Of a stretch of 15,916 bases of DNA, positions 6,287 through 12,637 are shown one piece after another. Every line of letters starts with the position of its first letter. Position 1 is the stretch's first letter. Position numbers and translations under genes: made by a program. The notes beneath the pieces are model-generated. The model was not told where the DNA came from, made no database searches, and saw only the letters and a list, made by a program, of their open reading frames with translations. The DNA lies in assembly GCA_934454215.1 (NCBI GenBank), contig CAKSGG010000075.1, positions 1 through 15,916 of the forward strand, written 5' to 3'. This DNA is from an uncultured Clostridia bacterium. Lineage in GTDB: Bacteria; Bacillota; Clostridia; UBA1381.

Positions 6287-6379
6287 ATGCTTGATATAAT
6301 AAAAGAATTGGTTAGCTTAACAAGTTCCGTTATCTCACTAATAACAGCGATTATCTTGTATAAGCTAACCAAAAAATAA
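6287..6379 (+). CDS. Tiny single-helix membrane peptide (30 aa)
   Basis: A 30-aa peptide starts at ATG 6287, behind GAAAGGAG (6268-6275; spacing 11 nt, slightly long) and directly under the consensus promoter. It has a short acidic/amphipathic start (MLDIIKELV), a hydrophobic helix of about 16 residues (SSVISLITAIILY) and a basic end (KLTKK). Size, topology, strong promoter and structured leader resemble type I toxin or holin-like toxin peptides of Firmicutes, but I recognise no specific family. It could equally be a small membrane regulator. The product is inferred from the start, RBS and composition. Confidence 0.6.
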   Translation: MLDIIKELVSLTSSVISLITAIILYKLTKK

Positions 6380-6385
6380 CACAAA

Positions 6386-6417
6386 GGGGCTGAAAAGCCC
6401 CCACCCTTTTGGGGGTG
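6386..6417 (+). other. Two tandem hairpins between the tiny peptide genes
   Basis: GGGGCT-GAAA-AGCCCC (6386-6401) is a 6-bp stem with a GNRA tetraloop. Next to it CACCC (6402-6406) pairs with GGGTG (6413-6417). An alternative pairing of the central C-run with GGGGG (6411-6415) competes. No T-run follows, so this is not a standard terminator. It may stabilise or process the message, or hide the following start, which lacks a visible Shine-Dalgarno. Confidence 0.5.
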
Positions 6418-6460
6418 TGTATATATTATATATCAAGTATTTGGTTTTTGCAATAGTTTT

Positions 6461-6541
6461 ATGCAAACTTTAACACTTATTTTCAGTTTGGCTGCATTGG
6501 TAATCAGTATACTGGCATTGGTTAATGTCATAAAAAAGTGA
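6461..6541 (+). CDS. Second tiny single-helix membrane peptide (26 aa)
   Basis: The 26-aa frame from ATG 6461 is almost entirely hydrophobic (LTLIFSLAALVISILALV) with a basic tail (NVIKK), one transmembrane helix. It differs in sequence from the first peptide but shares size, topology and the Lys-Lys end. No Shine-Dalgarno is visible upstream. The stop overlaps a GTG start of the next gene (GTGA). The stop-start overlap and the composition argue that it is real; the missing RBS argues for caution. Function unknown. Confidence 0.45.
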   Translation: MQTLTLIFSLAALVISILALVNVIKK

Positions 6542-6714
6542 GCGAGAAAAAATCAAAATATGCGGCACAAGAGCGCTATGAAGCGCAAAATGTCAAGAAA
6601 GTATTGGTTAGATTGAATAAGAAAACCGATAAGGATATACTATCCGTTCTTGACGAAAGCAAGCCTTTATCAACACAGCTTAAACAACTTATGCGTAAAG
6701 GGCTTGAAAAATAA
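6538..6714 (+). CDS. Small ribbon-helix-helix-type protein (58 aa)
   Basis: The protein starts at GTG 6538, overlapping the previous stop, and has 58 aa. The first 20 residues are charged (SEKKSKYAAQERYEAQN). A strand (KKVLVRLNKK) and two helices (TDKDILSVLDE and STQLKQLMRKGLEK) follow, the order and spacing of an Arc/MetJ-type ribbon-helix-helix domain. Similar small proteins are common in Firmicutes mobile elements. Such proteins bind short palindromes as dimers, which fits the ATAGCG-TTA-CGCTAT site in the promoter of its own unit. No strong RBS is seen, so translation is probably coupled. The RHH fold is inferred by eye. Confidence 0.65.
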   Translation: MSEKKSKYAAQERYEAQNVKKVLVRLNKKTDKDILSVLDESKPLSTQLKQLMRKGLEK

Positions 6715-6784
6715 AAAAATAGAGTTTCGCACCGCACAACCACGCACAAGCGAAACTCTACACATGACAGGATTACCCTATCTG
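6713..6784 (-). ncRNA. Candidate small RNA of about 72 nt on the minus strand
   Basis: Downstream of a perfect minus-strand promoter, the predicted transcript (start about 6784, end about 6713) folds into two hairpins. The 5' hairpin is GATAGG-GTAAT-CCTGTC (6782-6766; one G-U pair). The 3' hairpin is an 11-bp perfect stem, TAGAGTTTCGC (6760-6750) with GCGAAACTCTA (6730-6720), with a 19-nt loop and seven U (6719-6713), a textbook intrinsic terminator that works only on this strand. The loop holds a direct repeat TTGTGCG...TTGTGCG. No open frame or RBS lies in it. It ends at the stop codon of the RHH-type gene and lies opposite the leader of the antirepressor unit. Promoter and terminator are seen; transcription and role are inferred. 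Confidence 0.72.
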
Positions 6785-6793
6785 AAATATATT
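6764..6793 (+). promoter_or_regulatory. Possible plus-strand promoter of the antirepressor unit, facing the sRNA promoter
   Basis: ATGACA (6764-6769) and TATATT (6788-6793) are separated by 18 nt; each box differs from consensus at one position. They are the mirror half of the same dyad that carries the minus-strand promoter, so the two promoters overlap face to face. The message would begin near 6800 and lead to the 102-aa gene at 6844. If this promoter is weak, the unit could instead be read from 6204. Confidence 0.4.
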
Positions 6794-6819
6794 ATATCAG
6801 ATTAGGGTGCTTCTGTCAA
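6791..6819 (-). promoter_or_regulatory. Consensus sigma-70 promoter of the minus-strand small RNA
   Basis: Reading the minus strand, TTGACA occupies 6819-6814 and TATAAT 6796-6791 with exactly 17 nt between. The boxes lie inside a long interrupted dyad (6765-6818) whose arms are TGACAG/CTGTCA and ACCCTATCTGA/TCAGATTAGGGT (one bulged T). The inner arms flank the -10 box, so a dimeric regulator could control this promoter. Confidence 0.85.
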
Positions 6820-6843
6820 TCAAAATTTGAGAGGAGTTTTTTT

Positions 6844-7152
6844 ATGCAAGGAATTATCAGCAATTTATTATCAGAACTGGAAGAAGATGTCTGCGAGCTT
6901 CAAATGTCAGCGGAAAAAGCAAAAGTAATGGCAAATAACATAACAAACGAGTATTTTTGTGATGTTGATATAAACACCACAACCGGAAAGGCTATGCTGT
7001 GTTATTATTTTGACAGTACAAGAATAAAACACGATATATTGTCCGATTATGTTCGCGAAGTAAATCGGCAAGCGGAAAAGATTAATAATATACAGGAAAA
7101 ATTAATTGAAGCTGAACGCGCAGAAAATAATAATTTTGGAGGTAATTTATAA
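6844..7152 (+). CDS. Small helical protein of unknown function upstream of the antirepressor
   Basis: The 102-aa protein starts behind GAGAGGAG (6829-6836), 7 nt before the ATG. It is mostly alpha-helical: helix 1 ISNLLSELEEDVCELQMSAEKAKVMANNI, a central strand-like part (YFCDVDINTTTGKAMLCYYFDSTRIK), and a C-terminal coiled-coil-like helix rich in Glu, Lys and Gln. It has no signal peptide or membrane segment. It ends in TAATG shared with the antirepressor start, so the two are co-translated and probably act together. Similar small helical proteins occur in Clostridia prophages, but I cannot give a family or function. Confidence 0.8.
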   Translation: MQGIISNLLSELEEDVCELQMSAEKAKVMANNITNEYFCDVDINTTTGKAMLCYYFDSTRIKHDILSDYVREVNRQAEKINNIQEKLIEAERAENNNFGGNL

Positions 7153-7937
7153 TGAACGAGTTGAAAATTTTTGAAAATGAAGAATTTGGAAGTATAAGAA
7201 CGGTTGAAATTAATAATGAACCGTATTTTGTGGGAAAAGATGTGGCGGAAGTGTTGGGGTATAGTGACACTAATAAATCAATTGCCATGCATGTTGATGA
7301 TGAGGATAAAAAACTCAACGACAAAACGTCGCCGAGTTTTGGTCAAAGAGGTGCTACGCTTATCAACGAATCTGGTTTATATTCGCTTATCCTATCAAGT
7401 AAACTGCCAAATGCAAAGCGTTTCAAACACTGGGTAACATCGGAGGTACTGCCGACAATACGCAAACATGGCATGTATGCGACCGATGAACTTCTGTCCA
7501 ATCCCGATTTTGCAATAAGCGTGTTTCAACAGCTTAAGGCTGAAAGGGAAGAGAAGCAGCGACTACTGGCAGTCAATTCACGTCAGCAGCAGATTATCGG
7601 CGAATTGCAGCCAAAAGCAAATTATGTTGATACAATTCTGAATAATAAAGGATTGGTCACCATAACACAGATTGCAAAAGACTACGGCATGAGCGGCAGT
7701 AAAATGAACAAGCTGCTTAATACATACGGCGTGCAGTACAAACAAAGCGGTCAATGGCTGCTATACAGAAAATACCATAACATGGGATATACACATTCCA
7801 AAACGATTGATATAACCCGTTCAGACGGCACACCGGACGTGGTTATGGAAACCAAATGGACACAAAAAGGCAGACTGTTTATTTATGAGTTACTTAAAGA
7901 ATATGACATCTTGCCGGTGATTGAACAGGTATCCTAA
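7152..7937 (+). CDS. Phage antirepressor with BRO-N and KilAC domains
   Basis: The 261-aa protein has the two-domain layout of phage antirepressors. The N-terminal BRO-N domain (residues about 1-110) carries PYFVGKDVAEVLGYSDTNK, NESGLYSLILSSKLPNAKRF and WVTSEVLPTIRKHGMY, all diagnostic. A coiled linker (residues about 120-150) leads to a KilAC domain (about 155-258) with LVTITQIAKDYGMSGSKMNKLL and GRLFIYELLKEYDILP. Such proteins relieve repression of lytic or other prophage genes, often by binding a repressor. GGAGG (7138-7142) precedes the start, which overlaps the upstream stop. Its place in the late tail operon, rather than the early region, is unusual. A terminator follows. Confidence 0.93.
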   Translation: MNELKIFENEEFGSIRTVEINNEPYFVGKDVAEVLGYSDTNKSIAMHVDDEDKKLNDKTSPSFGQRGATLINESGLYSLILSSKLPNAKRFKHWVTSEVLPTIRKHGMYATDELLSNPDFAISVFQQLKAEREEKQRLLAVNSRQQQIIGELQPKANYVDTILNNKGLVTITQIAKDYGMSGSKMNKLLNTYGVQYKQSGQWLLYRKYHNMGYTHSKTIDITRSDGTPDVVMETKWTQKGRLFIYELLKEYDILPVIEQVS

Positions 7938-7951
7938 AAACTTAACACATT

Positions 7952-7982
7952 AAAGCGTATACGATTATGTATGCGCTTTTTT
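7952..7982 (+). terminator. Intrinsic terminator after the antirepressor
   Basis: AAAGCGTATAC (7952-7962) pairs with GTATGCGCTTT (7969-7979), 11 bp with one T-G wobble and a 6-nt loop, running into a T-tract (7977-7982). It closes the non-structural cassette just before the tape measure gene. No promoter is visible between it and the tape measure start, so tail transcription must read through it. Confidence 0.85.
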
Positions 7983-8007
7983 GATACATAAAAAGGCAGG
8001 TGAGCAA

Positions 8008-10848
8008 ATGGCAAGCGGTGGTAAAGTCATCGTTAAAATTGACGGTGATACAAAGAATTTTAAGAAAAAATTTGATAACTTAAAAGGCTATGCCGGAAAA
8101 GCCGCTAAAGGAATAGGAATTGCATTTGGAGCAGCAAGCACGGCGATTACTACGGGATTAGGCGCTGCAATAAAAGCCGGTGCAGACTTTGAGGCGCAAA
8201 TGTCAACCGTTGGAGCTATTTCCGGAGCGAGTGCCGACAATATGGAATTGTTAGGCGCTAAAGCTAAGGAAATGGGAATAAAAACAAAATTCTCAGCTAC
8301 AGAAGCAGGTCAGGCTATGGAATACATGGCAATGGCAGGCTGGAAAACCGAGGACATGCTCAATGGTGTAGAGGGTATAATGAACCTTGCAGCAGCGTCA
8401 GGCGAAGATTTAGCAGCTGTTTCTGACATTGTTACCGACGCTATGACAGCATTCGGATTGGCGGCGGACCAAAGTGGACGTTTTGCAGATGTTTTGGCGG
8501 CGGCGTCATCAAACTCAAATACAAACGTCGGTTTAATGGGTGAGACATTCAAATATGTTGCACCTGTTGCCGGGGCTATGAAATTTTCGATTGAGGACAC
8601 GGCGGTCGCGATTGGATTAATGGCGAATGCCGGTATAAAGGGGTCGCAAGCAGGTACAGCCTTAAGGTCAACGCTTTCACGACTGGCAAAGCCGCCCAAG
8701 GAGGCGGCGGAGGCTATGGACGCGCTGCACCTATCGGTTACTAATTCAGACGGAAGCTTTAAAAGCTTTAGTCAGATTATATCTGAAATACGCGATAAAT
8801 TCGGAAAATTGGACGATAGCCAAAAGACAATGTATGCAAGCATGCTGGGCGGTCAGGAGGCAATGTCCGGCTTACTGGCGATTGTTAACGCTTCTGACAG
8901 TGATTTTAATAAATTAACAGAAGCGATAAATGCATCAGCCGGCAGTGCTGAAAAAATGGCAAATATTAAGCTTGATAATCTGCAGGGGCAAATAACACTT
9001 TTAAAATCGTCTTTAGAGGGGTTAGGCGTTGCAATTTATGAAAGCAACAATACAACTTTGACCGGTGCAGTTGAATTGGTAAAAGAATATGTAAACCAAT
9101 TAACGGACGCATTTAATAATGGCGGATTTTCGGGACTAATTGAACAAGCAGGAGTGATTTTAGGGGACATCGCTGTTAAAATAGCAGAGCAGGCACCTAC
9201 ATTAATAGAAGCAGCAGAAAATCTAATAACCTCATTTATTACTGCTTTAAGTGAAAACGATGAACAAATTGCAAGCGCGGCGTTTGAAATAATTAATGCG
9301 TTTATAAATGCCGTTGTTAATCTATTCCCGGAAATCGTAAATTTAGGAGTTAGTTTACTATCAGCTTTATATGACGGCATGTGGCAGGAAGCTCCGGCTA
9401 TTACTACTATTGTAACGGCTTTGGTTTCAGCTTTTGCTGCATTTAAGACTGTGACATTTATTCAGACACTTTTGCCTACATTGATAGGATTTGTACAAGG
9501 ATTTAATATGCTGAAAGATGCAATATCATTAGCGGCTGTAAAACAGGCAGTGTTAAATACTGTTATGTCTTTAAATCCTGTGGGGCTGGTAATTGCAGGC
9601 ATTACTGCATTGGTGGCGACACTGGTAGTATTATGGAATAAATCGGAAGCATTTCGTAACTTTTGGATAGGCGTGTGGGAAGGTATAAAAAGTGCAGTGG
9701 TAACAGCTGCACAGTTTATAATACAGAATTGGAAACAAGTAACTTTATTCCTTGTAAATCCAATTGCCGGCGCTATTGCGTTGCTTTATAAACTTAATCC
9801 AAAGTTCAAGGCGTGGGTTGATAACCTTATAACTAAAATCAAAGGTTGGATTTCAAACATTAAAGAGGTAGGAATTCATATGGTTACCGGTATATGGGAT
9901 GGCTTTAAGAGTAAATTTTCGGGAATGATTAATAAAATCAAAGGGTTAATTGATTTAATACCTGCAAGTATTAAAAAGGTTCTCGGTATTCATTCTCCGT
10001 CAACGGTCATGCGTGACGAAATCGGTAAAATGATTGACCTTGGTATCGCGGAGGGTATCGAAGAAAACACCAAAGCGATAGAGGACGTCATAAAAGAGCA
10101 AAAGCAAACAATTGTAGATACTTACAAATCAATGGCAGAAGCGGCTATTGACAGTATAGACGAAGTTGCAAAGGCGCAGGAAACATTTGCGAAAAAGCTT
10201 AAAGACTGGGGCAACCTGTACACCACCGATACATACGAAATCGGCGGCGTTAAGTATTCCGTTGCGCGATTGGCAGACCTTGAGAAGCAAAGTGAGAAAA
10301 TGGAGGATTATACCGAAACGCTTTTGCAGCTAAAAGCACGCGGCGACATTCCGGCAGAATTTTTCAATATTTTAAAAGAAGAAATGTCATTGGACGAAAG
10401 TTTAATGTTTGCAAAAGGATTATTAGCGGCGTCCGATGAAGAATTTACAAAATATATTAATTCATGGAAAAAAATTCAGACAAGCGCAGATACGGAAGCC
10501 AAATTCCTTTATGCCGATGAAACCCAAAAGGCGAATGAAGAAATATCAAAGAAATTTGATGACTTCAATTCCGATATTGAGCAAAAAGGCAAAGACAATG
10601 CTGCTGCGTGGGGCGAGGGCTTTTTTGAAAAGATACGCGAGGTTATGCCGGAAATTCGGTCAAGGATTGAGGAAAGTTTAAAATCAATTGCACCGTACAG
10701 CGGATTTATTCCGTCAATGGCAGGCGGTAATGTGACGAATATTTCAAACACCTACAATTTACCCGGGGGCGAGGGACAGACCAATACAGACCTTTTGGCA
10801 AAACTCAAAAATTTTGAAACACTACAGAAAGCGAGGGGCGGCTATTAA
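8008..10848 (+). CDS. Tail tape measure protein (TP901-type)
   Basis: The protein has 946 aa from ATG 8008, chosen because AGGTGAG (7998-8004) precedes it; a TTG nine codons earlier (7981) lies in the terminator T-run. It sets tail length and helps DNA pass the host envelope. The N-terminal TP901-type core (residues about 55-350) includes ADFEAQMSTVGAISGASADNM, AMEYMAMAGWKTEDMLNG and GIKGSQAGTALRSTLSRLAKPP. Hydrophobic helices fill residues about 465-545 (TLLPTLIGFVQGF, GLVIAGITALVATLVVLW). The usual IHSPSTVMRDEIGKMIDLGIAEGI motif is near residue 660. The rest is helical. By the common rule of about 1.5 angstrom per residue the tail would be near 140 nm. No lytic domain is evident. Confidence 0.95.
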   Translation: MASGGKVIVKIDGDTKNFKKKFDNLKGYAGKAAKGIGIAFGAASTAITTGLGAAIKAGADFEAQMSTVGAISGASADNMELLGAKAKEMGIKTKFSATEAGQAMEYMAMAGWKTEDMLNGVEGIMNLAAASGEDLAAVSDIVTDAMTAFGLAADQSGRFADVLAAASSNSNTNVGLMGETFKYVAPVAGAMKFSIEDTAVAIGLMANAGIKGSQAGTALRSTLSRLAKPPKEAAEAMDALHLSVTNSDGSFKSFSQIISEIRDKFGKLDDSQKTMYASMLGGQEAMSGLLAIVNASDSDFNKLTEAINASAGSAEKMANIKLDNLQGQITLLKSSLEGLGVAIYESNNTTLTGAVELVKEYVNQLTDAFNNGGFSGLIEQAGVILGDIAVKIAEQAPTLIEAAENLITSFITALSENDEQIASAAFEIINAFINAVVNLFPEIVNLGVSLLSALYDGMWQEAPAITTIVTALVSAFAAFKTVTFIQTLLPTLIGFVQGFNMLKDAISLAAVKQAVLNTVMSLNPVGLVIAGITALVATLVVLWNKSEAFRNFWIGVWEGIKSAVVTAAQFIIQNWKQVTLFLVNPIAGAIALLYKLNPKFKAWVDNLITKIKGWISNIKEVGIHMVTGIWDGFKSKFSGMINKIKGLIDLIPASIKKVLGIHSPSTVMRDEIGKMIDLGIAEGIEENTKAIEDVIKEQKQTIVDTYKSMAEAAIDSIDEVAKAQETFAKKLKDWGNLYTTDTYEIGGVKYSVARLADLEKQSEKMEDYTETLLQLKARGDIPAEFFNILKEEMSLDESLMFAKGLLAASDEEFTKYINSWKKIQTSADTEAKFLYADETQKANEEISKKFDDFNSDIEQKGKDNAAAWGEGFFEKIREVMPEIRSRIEESLKSIAPYSGFIPSMAGGNVTNISNTYNLPGGEGQTNTDLLAKLKNFETLQKARGGY

Positions 10849-11702
10849 TGTTTATTGAATTTAAAAACGAAAACGGCACATTTTTGATAAACGGCAATTC
10901 GACAGCAAAGCTATTATCCGTCGAGGGCGTAGGACTGCCCTCAAAAACATTTAACGTTGTATCTTACGAGGGTCAGCCCGGACAGATAACACTGTCGGAA
11001 ACGGACGGCTTCAGAACAATCACAATGTCATTCGATTTTGACGGTGATAAATTTGCCGCAGAAAGTCTATACAAGATTTTATACATGCCTGTTGAAATAT
11101 CCTTTATATCCGGGAGCGTAAGGCGAAAAACAACCGGCAGAGTGTCTGACATGAGCGATTTACAACAGGTGATACTCGGTCAGATGTGGACTGCGGCAAT
11201 ACAGTTCACCTGTGACAGCCCGTATTTTGAGGATTTGGCAGATACTTCTGTTGATGTATTCGGGCGTGAGAACCATCTGCCGAACGATTATGTTGATACA
11301 GAGCCTAAAATACAGCTTCCGGTTGTGGCTACAACGCGATTTACGGAAAAGAACATCAGAAACAGCGGCGATATTGACCTTTATCCGATAATCACAATCG
11401 TAAACAACGGAACGGCAGCAAGCGGAAATATTGTCATAACTAATATGACTACATCGCAAACGCTGAAAATTAACCGCGCGACACCGATTGGCGGCAAAGT
11501 AATCATTGATGTTGCCAACCGAAAAATATATGACAGTGACGGTCAGAACCTGCTCGGATACCTTGACAACGATACTCTGCTTAAAAATTTCAAGCTGGTA
11601 CAAGGCGAAAATAACATGGTAGTATCGGAAAGCACATCAACAAATGCGCAGCTGCAATGCACGGTCACATTTAAAAATACTTTTCTGACGGCGGTGATAT
11701 AA
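10848..11702 (+). CDS. Distal tail protein (Dit-like)
   Basis: The 284-aa protein begins in the stop of the tape measure gene (TAATG), the standard place of the Dit protein, which forms the hub ring between tail tube and baseplate. The N-terminal half (KLLSVEGVGLPSKTFNVVSYEGQPGQ, then FRTITMSFDFDGD, IEFISGS-like strands and QFTCDSPYFEDLAD near residues 115-130) matches phage tail family proteins. CDSPYFED is a well-known signature at the end of the ring domain. The C-terminal half is a beta-sandwich (TIVNNGTAASGNIVITNM, then NRKIYDSDGQNLLGYL), the galectin-like part. The stop overlaps the next start (TAATG). Confidence 0.88.
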   Translation: MFIEFKNENGTFLINGNSTAKLLSVEGVGLPSKTFNVVSYEGQPGQITLSETDGFRTITMSFDFDGDKFAAESLYKILYMPVEISFISGSVRRKTTGRVSDMSDLQQVILGQMWTAAIQFTCDSPYFEDLADTSVDVFGRENHLPNDYVDTEPKIQLPVVATTRFTEKNIRNSGDIDLYPIITIVNNGTAASGNIVITNMTTSQTLKINRATPIGGKVIIDVANRKIYDSDGQNLLGYLDNDTLLKNFKLVQGENNMVVSESTSTNAQLQCTVTFKNTFLTAVI

Positions 11703-12634
11703 TGAACGACGACATATATTTTTATGATCTTGAATTTAATCTGCTTTATATATTGCCGGCATTTTCCGAAAGCGGCGGATATATTTCGGTAAACTGTGAC
11801 AAGGATTTTAACGGCAACGGTTCGCTTGAAATCATATTCTATGACGAAGCCTTAAAGCAGCTTATAAAGAGTAAGCCTACGGAAATATTTCTGCGGTGGG
11901 GTAATTTTGAGGGGTTTATAACAAGCTACCAATTTACAAACCTACAGTACAGAATTATGGGCATGTCGCTGAACGGATTGGTACACCGTGCGGTAGTACC
12001 TATAACGAGTGCAGGCGGTACTGCGGAAAGCATAGCAAAGTATATAATCACTCAGCATGTTCCGTGGTTGACATTCGGAAACAACGCAGGATTTACAAAA
12101 AATATCACATTTGCCACAGACACATATAAGCCGTGCGATGAGGTGCTGCAGGATTTGTTTGACAAAGACAGCGGCGGTTATGAGATATCGGCTGATATTA
12201 AAAATAAAAAATTTATTTTCAATCCGAAAAAGATGTCAGAAAGTGATTTAATTTTATCGGACGGCAATCTGAACGCGTACAATTTCACGGAGGACTTTAA
12301 CGGCAAGGAAATTGCATACAGCGGCTGGTATAAAAACAGCAGCAATGAGTGGCAAAGTATTACAACACAATCAAAAAGCGGCATTTACGGCATATCCTGC
12401 GTACTGTCTGCAGGCAATGCGACGGACGCAGCAGAAGAGCTGAAAGAAAAGAAAGCAGAAAAGAGTATAACCGCTGATATAAAATCGTTGCAGTACGGGG
12501 TTGATTATCAGCTGGGCGATATTGTCAGACTGCAAAATGATGATATTACGGTAAAAAAAGTAATTACATCGGTAAACATGCATCATGATAACGGTTATGG
12601 AACAACACCGACATTTAAAGACTGGGAGGAATAA
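11702..12634 (+). CDS. Tail-associated (Tal / gp37-like) baseplate hub protein
   Basis: The 310-aa protein after Dit matches the short Tal or ReqiPepy6 gp37-like class, which trims the tube end as a trimeric hub resembling T4 gp27. The N-terminus shows DIYFYDLEFNLLYILPAF and a GSLEIIFYDEALKQLI strand-helix; then FEGFITSYQFTN, LVHRAVVP and CDEVLQDLFDKDSGGYEI, the usual mid-domain motif. Near the C-terminus is VDYQLGDIVRLQNDDITVKK, the conserved barrel closure. No peptidase or glycosidase domain follows, so cell-wall degradation, if any, is encoded elsewhere. It starts in the Dit stop and is followed 3 nt later by the next gene. Confidence 0.85.
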   Translation: MNDDIYFYDLEFNLLYILPAFSESGGYISVNCDKDFNGNGSLEIIFYDEALKQLIKSKPTEIFLRWGNFEGFITSYQFTNLQYRIMGMSLNGLVHRAVVPITSAGGTAESIAKYIITQHVPWLTFGNNAGFTKNITFATDTYKPCDEVLQDLFDKDSGGYEISADIKNKKFIFNPKKMSESDLILSDGNLNAYNFTEDFNGKEIAYSGWYKNSSNEWQSITTQSKSGIYGISCVLSAGNATDAAEELKEKKAEKSITADIKSLQYGVDYQLGDIVRLQNDDITVKKVITSVNMHHDNGYGTTPTFKDWEE

Positions 12635-12637
12635 TAC

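Noticed and set aside
6731..6749. CRISPR-like direct repeats (CGCACAA twice)
   Set aside because: Two 7-nt copies three bases apart in a hairpin loop; no spacer-repeat periodicity and no cas genes.
6720..6760. The 11-bp stem as a plus-strand terminator of the peptide/RHH unit
   Set aside because: On the plus strand the stem is followed by CACATG with no T-run; the T-run exists only for the minus strand.
7981..8007. TTG start adding nine residues to the tape measure protein
   Set aside because: It lies in the T-run of the preceding terminator without an RBS; ATG 8008 has AGGTGAG upstream.
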